From Prorocentrum cordatum (Eukaryota > Sar > Dinophyceae > Prorocentrales > Prorocentraceae), in contig CAUYUJ010020726.1 in the NCBI GenBank assembly GCA_963575745.1, forward strand, positions 204,969 to 268,968: 64,000 bases of DNA, in the 5' to 3' direction. The notes below the pieces were generated by a model that saw only the letters and a program-made list of their open reading frames with translations, was not told the DNA's origin and did no database searches. Positions 10,400 to 23,095 of the stretch are shown here, in pieces (the first letter of the stretch is position 1; each line of letters begins with the position of its first letter). The position numbers were made by a program, and so were the translations under genes.

Positions 10400-12045
10400 G
10401 GATCGTTTACGGGGAAGGTCGGTTTTCGGGGAGAGGGCGGGGAAAGGGCGGCGGCGGGGGAGGACGAGATAAGCGAGCAGGAAGTCGGTGGCAGAAGCGG
10501 GGGATCATAATAAGGGTAACGCTGCGGAGACGGTGGGCCAGGAGGGAGAAACGGGACGGGGTTCGAAAAGCGCCCCGATACACTTTCTGTTAGGTGGGTT
10601 CTGAGGTCTCGGGGCTTACAGGTGGGGTGATGCCTCCCCCATTCAACTCCCCTTACTTGTCTTCCTGCGTTCCTCGTTCCTTCTCCCCTCAGCTTTCGCT
10701 CCCCCGCCCCCCGTTCCCCTCTTCGCGTTTCCATATTCGCATTTCCATTACCAAGCTCCGCCTTACCCTTGCCCTCCCCCCGTGCCGTCTCCCGCCTCCA
10801 TTCCCAGCCTCCTTCGCGCGGGAGTCGCGCGCCCGCGCGCCGCCCCCCGCTCATATTTGGACCCCATCTACATCGCGCAGGCCCGCGCGCGCGCGCGCTC
10901 GCGCGTGCGCGCGCGAGCTTGCGTGCCCTCCTCCACCACGTCCTGCGGGGGGGGCACGGGTCCAACTCGGCGAAACCTCGGCCGACCAACCCAGCGCACG
11001 GGGTGCCCGCGAGGTGCCCGCCAGGCGGCGTAGCTCCAAACAAAATCCCAGTAAGAGCTCGCACATATAGTATGTGTTGGGGGCATTTTGGGCAGGGGCG
11101 CTTGTATGTCATCAACCATGGGCTCCGCTCAAGACTTCCTCACCACGCGAACGATTTGACAGAGTCGGCTGCAGCAATATCCCCCTCGGCGCCCTCTGAA
11201 TCTGCCAATTGTCATTGTCATGAAGCCCCCCTCAAATCCCCCAGGACACTTAGCAGCACCTTCAAGGTGTTTGCATTGCTCTCATGGGGGATGGGGTCGC
11301 ATTTGGTTCGGGGCAACGCGTTCATTGTTTCGGGTGCTATCGCGCACGTGCGCGCGAAGCTGCGCGACCGCTATTGCGCGTCGGGGTGGGCGCCATAATG
11401 CGTGAATAATGTGGCGCAATCTGTGTGGTGTACGCTGTGGTGTGGCTGCTATTGCGCGTGCGCGACGTGCAGTGGTATTGATTGTTTGCAACGCGTTGCG
11501 TTAACTATCTGGTGTGGGCTATGTGGTAGCAGGAGCGTCGCATGTGTAGTCATGGGGCAGAAATAAGAGCCTCCTTCGAGGCCGCAATGCTTGAATTGCG
11601 GGGCCATGTTGAAGCCATGTTGAGGTCATCAAGGCAGGGCCTCAATATCGCACCGAAATTCTTCCTATATGTTGATTGGGCGATGGGGCCATGGTGAGGC
11701 AATGCTGAGGCCCTCAGGTCAGGCCCTTAGGTCGGGTGAGGATGTCTCTGGCGAGCGTCGCGTCGTTTTTTCGGTAGTCTTGAGGGCGTCTTGGTGTCAT
11801 CATGAGGCCCGTGTCTCGGGGGCCGAGGGCCGACGAGGTCATATAGTTGCTGTTTGGGGCCCACGCTGGCGAACATGGCTGCGCCCGATTCGCATGTCGG
11901 TTATGGCATGGGCGCGTGCGTTTCCCCAAGTGCAGTGCTTACACTCTGCTTCCGCTATGCGCGGTGTTGTTCATCGCAGTTATTTCCGCCTTGCTCTCGC
12001 CTCGACACGCCCTGGCCCTTGCCTCCCACCGCCTTGCCCGTGCCT
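10400..12045. other. No gene seen
   Basis: A CG-rich stretch with a CGCGCG-type run near 10880-10920 and a decayed low-GC patch at about 11300-11620. Open frames are Arg/Pro-rich on both strands with no consistent bias. Confidence 0.5.
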
Positions 12046-12050
12046 CGCCT

Positions 12051-12072
12051 CGTCAGCCATTTTGGCTAGAAG
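12051..12072 (+). other. Spliced-leader-like sequence (possible relic)
   Basis: 12055-12067 reads AGCCATTTTGGCT, identical to the 13-base core of the conserved dinoflagellate spliced leader. The flanks CGTC before and AGAAG after are one to two changes from the leader's CCGT and CAAG. There is no GT donor after it, so it is not an SL RNA gene. A genomic relic from a retroposed trans-spliced mRNA is possible. It lies 440 bases before the gene 1 start. Confidence 0.4.
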
Positions 12073-12510
12073 CGCAGCGCGCTGGGCGCGCCGTGCGCTG
12101 GGCGCGGCCACGCGTGCGAATACAGAACGCTTCGCGCATCCCCGCCAGCCCATTCAAAGGTAGCGCCCGTGAGCTGACGGTGTGTGGGGAGGGGGGGACA
12201 ATGCAAACGTGTATATAATATATATCTATGTATATGTATGTATAGCTGTTTTCGGCCCACCCTGTCACCGTGTTTGGGTTGTGGGTGAGAGGCCTCTTGG
12301 ACGTTGGTCGGGGTACCATGGTAGGCGTCTCGGGTGGCATCCAGGGACAGTTTTGAAGCCGCTTGCTCGCGGGGGCGGCGGTCGGGGGGGGTGCGCCCCC
12401 CCTCCCCCCCCGAGGGAAGATTGGATTGGGGGAATAGGGAAGAGTTCGATAAGCCCTTTACGCCCATAGGGATGGCTGGAGTTCACACTCTTGCTATTTA
12501 GCAGCATGCG

Positions 12511-15500
12511 ATGCCCGCCAAACGCCCCAGACTGGATGCAGATATCGCCGACAGCACTGCGCTCATTCTGTCCCACGCCGAGGTCGTTGCAGCGCTGCCC
12601 AGCAAGAGGCTTTATTGGGGGAGCCCGCTGACGGCCAGAATTCAATCTATACTGAGTGCTGCCCGTCGCCATAACCTCGAGCCTTCAGAAGTTGCCAGAG
12701 GATTATTGGTTGAGGGCCTCGGCGGCGCTGTGCGCGCCAGCCTTGCATCGCAGGCCGCGTCCCTGAACACCTCCGAGTGGGCCTTCAAGAGCAGGATGGG
12801 GAGAGCGGCTGCTTGGGCGTGGCTCCTGGACCGGTGGCATAGACACCATATCGTCAAAATGATTGCACTTCGCGCTCGCTCGCGCGGTGCGCACATCGAG
12901 CTGATCCAAGCGTGTGACCACGTATCGTATGACGAGACGCCCTTGGAGCTCCAGAGTATGAGCGAGCATCGCGAGGTATCGCGAGGCGCCCCTTCTGCAC
13001 TTCCCCCCGCCGCGGGTTCCGAAGTCGCGACTATGACATCTCGGGCCCTAGCTGTGGCGTTGCTGAGGGGGGCGTTCCGCGGATTCAGGGCTAAGACGAT
13101 CACGAAGCTCTTCGCCACCAAGGCTCGGTATTGCCACCTCGTCAAGCTCACGATGAATGGACAGATGCGCTACGTCTACCTCGTCGGCGACGTGGTATGC
13201 CAGGTTCAGCCGTTGGCGAGCACTTCGGCTGCATGCCAGGCACTTGCATTGATGGAGTCTGGGTCGGCTTCGCTGTCGGAGAGCACGTTCAGCCACAAAG
13301 TGAGGATCACGGACGCGGACGGCCACAGGTCGAACAGAGCTGGAGAACGCATATTGGACCGCAAGCGTGAGCCTGGATGGGTTCGTCTTTTCTACCAGTG
13401 CCAAGCTCACTCTATAGCGCGGGCACACAACATTGCCATGAAGCACGTCGACGTTGGCATCAAGGGGGTGATCCACCTATCGCTGTGCTTCAGAGTAGCG
13501 GGGAGCAAGCATTCCTTTAACACTCATCTTTGGAAGGAGGTCCACCGCCGACTCAGGGTCCGAGAAGGCAGCCCATCAAATGACGACGTTATCTACAACC
13601 ATGTCGTGCTCAAGTCGTTCGTTTCTGGAGACGGCCAGAAGACCCGCAGGCGCGTGTTCTTCACTCTCTTGCCCAGCAGCTCCATGGCCGACACGCGCGA
13701 GATCACCATATGGGTTGATTCTGCAGCTGGCCTGGACGAAGACGTTTTGAAAACATCGGTTGCAGATTCAATGGTAGACGCATTGATGCCGCGTGCCCTG
13801 AGAGTGCTGATCAGGAGCAAGTGGGGCACCAGTGAGTCGGCGATCTGCGACGCGGGCCTCATCGAGATGTGTCATGGGCTTTTGGGCCCAGCATTCACGT
13901 CATGGTGCAGGTCGTTCGGAAGGGGGCGGTCGAAGCAGCATGCGTTGGCGGCCCTGGTTGACGGTCGCGTGGACGACGTTGGCGCCGACGAGTGCGAGGA
14001 CGACGATATGGGCGCCCACGAGGGCGCGGGTGGCGATGCGGAGGCCGCTGGCGCTGGCAGCCGCCGAGAGAGGCTCAACAAGCATATGGCGTTCGCGATG
14101 GATTTCATGTCTAATAAACGCCCAGTCCCCCACACATTCTTCGTTCTCGCCAGCAACATCTTGAGGCCCTTGCAGGCGATGCTGCGGAAACATTGTTATT
14201 TGACGTCGAAGGAGTTCGAGAAAAAGGAGCGAGTACATGCTGCCAAGCGCACCGCAGAGGGGACAGTCGGCATTAACAGATCGTTCCCTGTCACGGTTCT
14301 TGCCGACGGCGTCTTGGAGACCAGGTGCTTCGAGAAGATGATGCTGCTACTGTTCACCCCAGCGGCCTGGCACTTGATCAGGCCAGAGGAAGTCAAGAAC
14401 AGAAACACGTCGCTCGCCTTCATCATGATATCCGACGCTCTCGCCACCATAACCCAGGAGGTTGCATTGGTGAACCAAGGGTTTCCCACGCGACTGTTTC
14501 AGCTCTTCCAGCAGCCCGAGCTGGGGCCAACGATGGAGGCCGCCCCCGACTGCATGAAGGACGCGTTCACGAAGGAGCTGCAATCATCATGTCGGTTGGG
14601 GGGCGAGGAGTGTTTGATGCGCTTGGCGGCTATGGCCATGCTGATCCAAGGCAACACCGTCCCCAACGAGGTCTTCAACGCCCAGATGCGGAAGATCGTC
14701 AAGTCTAGAACGCAGTGCCCCCAGTTCAAGGCGGTTGACCTGTCGACAGCTTGCGTGGGCGTGCACAGCCGCGCCAAAACTGAGGATGTCACCCGCCCAC
14801 GTCACGGGCCAGTTCACGAGCCGCGTGCTGGCGGAGGTTCTGGGGCACATGCAGCTGAGCGCCGAAGGTACCAGCACGAGCATCATACAGGCGCTTGGGG
14901 CGTTTTTCAACATGAGCAGGGCATCAATGACATGAGGGAGGTGTCGGCGCGGTACCGCGCGTTGCCCCCTGCTGAGCGGGCGCGCCTGGCGGAAGAAGGT
15001 CGGAGAGCTGCCGCGAGGGCCCGTGACGGCTTCCGCGCCCTCCCGCCAACCCAGCGGCAAGTGGGCATGCATCGCAACGCCAGGCTTGCGACTACAGCCA
15101 TTGAGAGGTTTGCTGGCCGTGACCCCGATGACACAGTCGACTTCCTGATCCGTGAGTGCGGGGCTTCAGGAACGAGCTTGAAGGATACCTTGTCCACGGT
15201 AGCGTCTTATCGGAGGGGCTTGGCTCGCCATCAGCGCCTCCAGGAAGAAGCAGACAATCAACTTCTCGAGTTGTATCGGGATGATGAGTCGAGAAGGGTC
15301 GTCCCCGAGCTGGTGCATGCGATCCCATCGCTGGGGCCCGTGAGAGGGGTTCTCAGGTGTTTGCCGCCTGTTCTTGGAGCAGCCGTGGTTGAGCGAGACG
15401 CGTCGAGCTCCGCTGACGACGTTGCCTTGCTCGAGGAGGCGGCCCACGGAATGTCCGTCACGCATCAGTCCAATGTGCAGCAGGCCGCTGAGATGATGTG

Positions 15501-16645
15501 GAACCACATGCACCGATTGCTACCTGACGATCCTGAACTGTCATCCCTTGGTGATGCCGCTGATGACCCAGCAGAGCAGTTCAAGGACGGAGAGTGCCTG
15601 CGCTACGGCATGTGCGTGTGCGGTGCGGTGCACGACGGCTTGCGAGCGTTGCGCCGCAAGGTGTTCCAGGCTACGAAGATGACGTTCAGCAAGGCCAGCC
15701 CGCAGACGAGAGGGCTCCTGGTTGGCCGCAGGGTCATCGCCCGCTTCATCTGGCTGGCGGACGATAGCGACGAGGACGAACTCATGAATGATCTTGGTTT
15801 GGAGCCACTCTATTGGCATTTGTCGGGCGTGAAGTTTTCGCCGTACGAGCTCATGATGCAGCCCATGACGCCCGCGTCGCCTGCTGAGCGGCACGACGCG
15901 TGCGCTACGGACGACGAGCACTGCTTGAAGGTCAGGCTCCGTCAACCCCTCACCCACCCCCCACTACTACATGAGTGACGCTGGGGGCGGGAAGGGGGGG
16001 GAGAGGGAGGGCGCGATGATGGGGGCAAGGAGGAGCGTGGAGGAGGGGACGGAGGGATGAGCATGAGGAACGATCGCGTCGCCCCCCCTCCTCATCCCTC
16101 CCGCCTCGGCCTCGCCAGCCCTTCTCATTCCCCCTCTTCACTTGCCCCATCCCTCCCCCCTTGTCGCCCTCCTCACCTTTCCCACCCCTCCACACTCCTC
16201 CTCCTCCTCACCCCCTTTTCCTCAGCCTCCGACTTGTGAGGATGACGATTTTACGACCGCTTCTTCGCGCGATGTGTTTTCTGGTGGGGGGGGGGGAGCG
16301 GCGGGCGGCGGGTTGCGCGCGCCCCGAAGGGTTGTGGGCTGAGCCCGCCGACGTTCATCGCGCTGGCCTCCGTCCCGCTGCAGCTGAGGATCATGCTTGA
16401 TTTTCTGATTGTGGAGGTCCACGACCGCGAGCGGCTGGCCTTCGTTCCAGCGGTTGTGATTGCAGAGGAGCTCGCAGGCGTGGACCCGTTTCAGGTCTGG
16501 CCAGCCGCGGCGAGGCGGCGTCGCGGGGCCACGCGCGGCAGGGGCCGCGGTGGGCGCGCAGGCGTGGCGCCTGGACGAGGACGTGGTCGAGGCCGTATCC
16601 ACCTTCTTCTCCAAACACCCACCCACTGGAGATGATGAGGAGTAG
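12511..16645 (+). CDS. Gene 1: large uncharacterised protein with NLS-like N-terminus and HMG-like segment
   Basis: The first exon, 12511-15930, is open for 1,140 codons and has strong G/C third positions. I join 12511-15930, 16226-16273, 16330-16494 and 16562-16645 (stop). The 15931-16225 intron has GT...CTCAG with a long pyrimidine tract. The 67-base intron 16495-16561 restores a good frame (DPFQ then AWRLDEDVVEAVSTFF). The 16274-16329 intron is the least certain. The model gives ~1,238 aa. It begins MPAKRPRLD, much like a c-Myc-type nuclear signal. An acidic stretch lies near residues 485-515. Around residues 795-840, AWGVFQHEQ and ARYRALPPAERARLAEEG resemble part of an HMG box. Between 14780 and 14920 the better coding frame shifts by one base and then returns. 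No enzyme family recognised; nuclear location is inference. Confidence 0.7.
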
Positions 16646-16766
16646 GATGGGATGACGATGGGGGTTGTGGGGGCGGATGAGGAGGATCAAGGGGGTGTGA
16701 GGAGGGCGGGGGGTTGCCCGAAACAGGCGCTGGCCCTCACGCACCAATACACGGGAGCAAGCAACG

Positions 16767-16821
16767 CAACAAATGCACAAGGCACGCGATCAGAGATACC
16801 GCGTGCCTTGTGCATTTGTTG
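16767..16821. other. Hairpin 3' of gene 1
   Basis: 16767-16788 (ends GCACAAGGCACGCG) is an exact inverted repeat of 16800-16821, with an 11-base loop, 120 bases past the gene 1 stop. It could be an RNA hairpin in the 3' UTR or a tiny foldback insertion. Flanks carry GCAAC repeats on both sides that lengthen the stem imperfectly. Confidence 0.7.
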
Positions 16822-17159
16822 TTGCATTGTTGCTGTGTTGCATTGTGCTGCGTTGCATCTGATGTCTGTGTTGCGCCTTGTCGCGTTGCAGTTTCCCCGT
16901 TACGTTATGCCCTGGGGCCTTCGAAATAAAAATGTGAATTGCGCAGCCTTGAGGCTATCTTGGGCTCTAGGTCGTTGATCTCTGATGCATCTTGGCCCTT
17001 GGACCGCCTGGGGCCCGCGGTGGGCCAGGATGGCGAGAGCGGCTCCCAAAACGCAAAGGGGAAGGGCCGAGCCCAGCACTGACGCGTCGAGCCCCCGCCC
17101 CACAGAATCACCAGCCATCCATGAGCTAAGAGCCAAGCATCCCCCAATAGCGAAGCAAG

Positions 17160-18810
17160 ATGATTTGGGACTCCGATGAGGCCGCGGCCGAGCTGCGCCT
17201 GATGCAGGCGCGGACGCCGCGCCAGCGGCTGGGGGGGCCCGACGGAGGGGGCGCCGTCGCTCTTGGCGCGCTGCCGTTGGAGGATGGCGCGGAGGATCGG
17301 ACAAGCGCCAGCGAGTCCGATGACGGCGGGGATGATGATGACTGCGGCCATCAGGACGAGGACGCCTGTGGGGGGCACACCATGCACGTATACAGCGTAT
17401 ACGGAGCTATGTAGGTCGACGGGCAGCGGTGGTGACACAGAGCTTCGGTTCGTTGGGCAACGCCCCCTCCCTGCGGAGTCGGCGCGGTTGTCAGGGTGGA
17501 TGTTCGCATGTAGTTCGAAGGCATGTAGTTTGAAGGAGTTTGAAGGCGTTTGCCCCCCCCCCCCCAGGTAATTGGGGCAATGCGCTTTGCGAGGGGATGC
17601 AGTCAGTCTTATCGGGTGCGTTTGGCGGCGCGATCTCGGTCACCCCCCCCCGTTCGAGCCCCCTCGCCCGTCCCCTCGTTGCCGCTCCAGTCGCTTTCAG
17701 AGCTCGTTGGGCCAGGGGGGCGGCCTGGTGCGGTAGGGCTGTAGGCATGGCGCTAGCGCGGGGCAACGCGTTGAGGTGGGCACGTAAGAACGCAGCCTGC
17801 GGGATTGTCTTGCCTTCACCCCCACCCCACCCCGCTTGCATCACCTGCCCCATCTCACCCACAGCCGCCACAATTGCTGAAGTATGTCCCCGTTCCTCCC
17901 TTGCCCACCTTTTCTTCGCACCGCCCCCACTACCCCTTCCCCTTGCGGGGGAAGGGAGCATGGTTCGCTTTTTACGACCCCTGGTCGGTCCATAAAGTCC
18001 CTGGTGCCCCCAGAAGTGAGATGCCCAGCCCCTTCCTCGCAGGACGCCAGCGGAGATGATGGCGACGACAGCGAGGACGGGATGAGCATCGGCGGCGAGT
18101 CGGACCAGTCCTCCGTCGACGCCGACTCGGACGTTGAGGGCGAGGCTGGGGCGGGCTCTGCGGGCGGGGCGGACGAGCCCCCCGCTCCCCTCGACCACCC
18201 GACGCCTCCTGGCTCGCCCGAAGCTCCTGGCCCAGGTCCCGAGGCAGAGCCCCGTCCACCGCCTCCTGAGGCAGACCCCCAGCCACCTGAGCCAGAGCCA
18301 GTTATGGCTATGGACGTGCATCCTGTTCCCTTCGTTGCCCCGCCCTTGCCTCCACCGATGGCGCCGCCAGGGCCCCCACCTCCGCCCCCACCTCCTCCGC
18401 CGCCCCTTCCAGCAGATGTGTTTGCCCTGCCGAATGTAATCACGTATTTTGTACCAGGCAGTGAATTCGGCAGCAAAATCGCTTGGTATATGTCGACTAG
18501 GAGCGTCGAGGTATCTTGCAGAAACCCTGATCATGAGCATCTTTTGTGCAGGGTTACCCGCACGACCAAGCCTTTTACGAGACCCCCTGGCCACCCTAAT
18601 CAGGGGCGCCCGATGGGCTTTGCCGCGGCATGGATTTGCGAGGGATGTCGAGATCCCAATGGGAGGGCGTCGCACCAGCGTTTCGAGCCCACCCGTGCCA
18701 TGCGCCGCGCGGCCAGGGATGTGCTCAAGACATCGGCGGCTGGCAGGTTGTTGTTGCGAGCTGAGCGACAGCAGCGCCCAGACGAGGTGGATTCAGAGCC
18801 AGATATGTGA
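17160..18810 (+). CDS. Gene 2: acidic, proline-rich protein with a small Cys-containing C-terminal domain
   Basis: Exon 1 starts at ATG 17160 (MIWDSDEAAAELRLMQ) and is coding-like to 17387, where CAC is followed by GTATAC; a second phase-0 GTATAC donor is at 17397. Exon 2 starts at 18043 after CCTTCCTCGCAG and runs to the stop at 18808-18810. Joined, about 332 aa. The N-terminal third is Asp/Glu-rich (DDGGDDDDCGH, SGDDGDDSEDG). Then comes a Pro linker with a run of eleven prolines at about 18385-18415. The last ~120 residues look globular: ITYFVPGSEFGSKIAWYMST, CRNPDHEHLLCRVTRT, QGRPMGFAAAWICEGC. The four Cys and the His could bind metal, but no known finger fits. The join of the two exons rests on phase and similar acidic composition. 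Function unknown. Confidence 0.6.
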
Positions 18811-20640
18811 TGCTTTCGGTTTCGAGGCATCGTAGTTGCATTGTGCACTTGCGTTGCGCGCTCAGCGCGCGCTGTGACTTGAGTTCCCCGTCCCCCCTCT
18901 CAGTGCGGGGCGCGGCGAGCCCGATGCACGGGTTCGTGGCGACATCGGGCGCTGCTGATCGTTTGCACGGGGTGGCAAGGCGAGGAGGGCAATGACATGT
19001 GATGGGGATGGTGGGGGATGTCCATTCGAGATGGCCCGAGTGACTGTTGACACATCGATTGCGCGATGGTGAACGCCTCATCTTCCTAATGCCCTCCATC
19101 CGTGCCGCCATCGTCGATTGTGCCGTGTCTGCCGTGCCGCTTGATCACATCGGGGCTTGAGGCGGTGCCCCGCTGACGAAACTGTCTCCAGCTGCATTGT
19201 CGTGAGGAGGGGGGAGGGTGATGATGATGATCAGCAGCAGCAGCAGCAGGATCAGCGGCTACCAAGCGCAGCACAGGATAAAAGGCTTCCGCCCTCCGCC
19301 GCGCCGACGCCGACGATCCGCGTGAGGGGTGATCCGATCTGGGCGGAGCTCCTTGGCTTCTCTCTTATGGGCCCGCTGGGGTTCAGGGTGTCTGGGGGCA
19401 CCACTGCGGCCCCAGTTTGGCCAAAGTGGTGGTTTGGATAGGCCCATGTGGGGCCCGCAGGTGGCGCCGCGAGGTTTTCAAGGGCCTCTTAGTGGCCATG
19501 GCGTCTGATGGACCCCGACGGCGTCTAAGGCAAGGGGCCCCATAGGGCTCTTGAGAGGGATCAAGAAGGCGTCGGTGGACCTCGGGCCCCTGGGCCCCAC
19601 TGGGGCCTCAGGCCCCCCACTCCCCATCGGGCTCTTGGGGGATTCCACAGGGTTCCAAGGGGCCTCGGGGCTTCTAGGTACCCCTGCTCCTCCTCCTCGG
19701 GCACCGACGGGGGTCACGGCAGGCGAGTGCACATATGGCGACCATGGGGGTCGTGGTATGGGCCCTTCTTCCCCCTCTTAAGGGATGGGAAGGGCCCTTA
19801 CCTCGTTGCACTATGTGCAACGCCCCATGGCCTGTGACCAGCAGTGTGCCGTCTTCCTGTAGGGCCACCCCCCCCCACTCCGTTCCCTCTGTCCACCTTC
19901 GCTGGAGTGAGGGTGGACAGAGGGGGGCGCCCTTCCGCACCCTCCGTTCGGAGGGGAAGACGGGGCCCAGGAGAGCGGTCCCTCCCTTTACGGGCACTGC
20001 GCCTGAGGGGGCCGCGCGGGGGGGGCCCCTCGCCTCCCTTTTTTTTTTCTCCTGCACGCACAATGCGCGTTCTGACGAGCAGAATTTCGAAGGCGAGTCC
20101 AACCGTGGTGACGACGGAGGGCCTGGAGGCCAAAAAACGCCCACCTCCCCTTCCTGCAATCCTCCTCGGCCCCAGCGGCCAGCGTCTAGCTCCCGCAGGG
20201 CTCCCTCCAAACGGTGCCCTTGGACCACGGGCGCCTGGGCAGACCTTCTGGTCCCCCCTCAGGCACCCCGCAGGGTTTCTCGGGGCCCGTGGGCTTGGGA
20301 AGTAATATCTCATACGCCGACGCGCCCATCGGCCAGCGGAACATATTCGCTGGCTGCCACCGCCAGGCTCGCTCCATTCCCATATGCCTATCGGCAAGCG
20401 CCGCCCCCGCAAGAGAAAGTGGAGACGGTTGCGCATTTGGCAGCCGCCCAGTGGCTCTCGACTGGCTGGTTTGCTGGCTGGTCGGCTGGACTGGCTATCG
20501 TGCCCAGGGGGCGCGCGGGATCGTTCGCACTTCTCGTGCGCCGATTGGCTCGCCGCCGTGGTCGGCGCCCTTGCTGGTGCCGCCGCCGCTTATGAATCTA
20601 TGTTTTTCGGCAATGGCATGCCGCCAACCCCTCTCCGCCC
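18811..20640. other. No gene seen; short CAG run
   Basis: Open frames on both strands overlap and lack consistent bias. A short CAG-rich run is at about 19230-19256. GGGCCC-rich text between 19440 and 19760 is low complexity. Confidence 0.5.
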
Positions 20641-20765
20641 GCGCGCCGCGCTGGCTGGTTGGCTGGTTGGTTGGTCTCCAACCGCGGTTGGCTGATTGGT
20701 TGTGTTGGTTGGTTGGCTTGTTTGCACCGCAGGTTGGCTGGTTGTTTGGTTGGCCGATTGCCTTT
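20640..20765. repeat. TTGG-rich short repeat
   Basis: GGCTGGTTGGTTGG-type repetition with CCAACC complement at about 20682. Low complexity, non-coding. Confidence 0.85.
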
Positions 20766-20914
20766 GTTAAGGCTCATAGGCGCATATCGCCGCGCAGGCA
20801 AGTCCTGAGTGTGCATGTGCAGGCATACGAACAGACATCCATTAAGCCATAGTTGTAAAGAAGCAGACAAGTACGTTTACGTTGCGGCGTTGGCTTTTTT
20901 CTTTTGTAAGCGTT

Positions 20915-20960
20915 TCATGTATACATATATTTATATATGTATATTTATATATGTATATGC

Positions 20961-20992
<32 letters not shown>

Positions 20993-20995
20993 GTC
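20915..20995. repeat. AT-rich microsatellite (TATATG/TATA)
   Basis: TATATATG alternation ending in a pure TA run at about 20968-20992, in otherwise GC-rich DNA. Similar short runs at 12212-12245 and 26157-26181. Confidence 0.9.
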
Positions 20996-20999
20996 GCAT

Positions 21000-23095
21000 C
21001 TACATGCGAAGCTTATGGAAAGCATGGCATTTGAAATCATGGAGAATGCGCATGTGCCAGGGTTGAAATGCCACCCCCTTGTCGCCGAGCGGCCAGGGGC
21101 GGAAGACCGCGGCGCAACTGCGCCCTCCCAGGGTTGCGAATCGCAGCCCGTCGCTCCGCCTTCAGCGAGCCCTGCGGCGTCACTGATGGGCGCGCGCGCG
21201 CCGATGGGCCGCGGCGACATGGCTGTGCTTGGCCGTGGGGCGGCGCCGCTGCCAGTTGGCGCCCGACAAAACAAAAGGCGCCCAGTCGTTTGCACGCGGC
21301 CCCAGCTTGCCAAGCCGCGCGCACCAGCGCGATGTTCGCCCGCGAGGCGCGCGGCGCCGTCGGGGCAGCGGCTCCGCTTCGGCGCGCCTGGGCACATGAT
21401 TTAAATCTGCACCCCGCCGCTTGCCGCCAGAGCTTTCCGCGCGGGCCCGTCGGCCAGCGCGCCGCGCGGCGCGCCGCAGCCAGGGGGTCGGGGCCACCAT
21501 GGTGCCACTCAGCCGCGGGCAACGTAGGCGGGCGCGCCGCCCATTGCGAGCCCGCTGCTCACGCCGCGCGCTCCTGAACCATCGTTCCGAAAATGGGGCG
21601 CGCGGCGGGCGGCGCCAGCTGGGGCGCTGCGCCGCTGGGCTGCCACTGCGCGAGCGCGCGCGAGCCGCAACCGCTCGCCAGCACGCAGGTAGTTAAGTTG
21701 CCCGCTGCACCACTAGTGCCAGCGCGCCGCTGGGCCGCGCCGCCACCGATCGCAGGCGGGCCGCCGCGCCGCTGGGCCGCCGAGGGCCTCGGGCCATCGC
21801 GCCGCGGAAGGACTGGTGATGCTGGGCAGCGCGAAGCTGCGAAATGTGCCATTGATGCATTGTGATAATTTGCCGTTGGGTCGCGATGCGATGGGGGCAC
21901 GGCGTCAGCAAAACAGCTGGCACGTGCACCTGTCTGCTCGACGGGGCCAGCGCAGCGCTGGGCCATTGCGCCATGAGGCCACGTGGGCCACGGTGTGACT
22001 GAGCCGTTGGGCAGTCGGGCCATTGTTGGGTCGCGGACCAGCGGTCTGCGTCTGGTGCGCGGCTCGCGCGCCCCTGGGTAATGAGTCGCCATGTCCTCGG
22101 GGCGGCGCAACCGCGCTGTGCGCGCGTATGTGTGCCACTTGGTCAGGGGGGTCGGCTGTGAAGGCATGCCAATGGGCCGCTGGGTCAGTTGGCCATCGCG
22201 TCGGTGCGCCACAAGGTTTTTGGGCAGCGTGAACCCTGGGGCCATCGGGCGACGGGCCGCCGAACAGTCGGCGAATGCGCCGCGGGTCCGCTTTGCCAGC
22301 GCGGCAGTTAGCCGCTCACGGCTAGCATGCCGTTGCGGCCAAGCGATGGCATGGGCTCTTGCTCGGGCGCGCATGTGTGCCGCACGGCCGCTGTGCAGCC
22401 GCGCCAGTGGCGCGCTCGCGTCGACACGTGACCCGTGCCTCCCTGAAGGTTCATGATGGGTGCGTGGCGGTTTTCGTTCTGCGGTCGGTGCCCTTCGTCG
22501 GCGCTACATGGCGCCGCGTGATTGGCGCGTCGGGTTTGCGGCCGATGCGGGCTTCGACCCTCGATTGCGGTCGGGCCGCCGATCGGCTCGCGACGCCTCG
22601 CGACGCCTCGCGGCGCTGGCGCTGCGTTCCTGGCGCGGCATGGTTTTGCGCAGCATGGTCGGAGACAGCTCTACCTCCCCATGGCTGGCGCCAGCGTTCG
22701 GCGCACGATGGGCTTGCGCGGTGGTCGGCCGAGGGCGCGCACCCTGCCCCACTGCGCAGGGCATCGCGCATTGCGCCTGCCGATTGGTGTCACATGCTCA
22801 GCCCTGATCGGGCAAAAAGGCATATTGGGCGACTTGGCGTGATTGCGCCGTGAGGTCGCGCGGGTTCCACGCGCGCACTTCGCGGGTGCTTCACGCGCGC
22901 ATTACCGCGCTCGTCGGCGTCTGCCCCCCCCCCCCACCCCGCCGTTGTCGCGCTTGCCGCGCCGCCCCGCCCGATGCCGAATGCGGTGGGCGCGCGGGTC
23001 GCCATCGGCGCCGCATGGCGAGGGCGCAATGCTTCGTTCTCTTTATAGAAGTGCACGCATGCGTTTTTTGTTCAAACGTTGTCCATGCGTTTCCA
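21000..23095. other. No gene seen
   Basis: Very GC-rich (GCGCGC, GCCGCC). Long frames exist in all phases because stops are rare; none shows bias or a motif. No RNA gene recognised. Confidence 0.5.
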
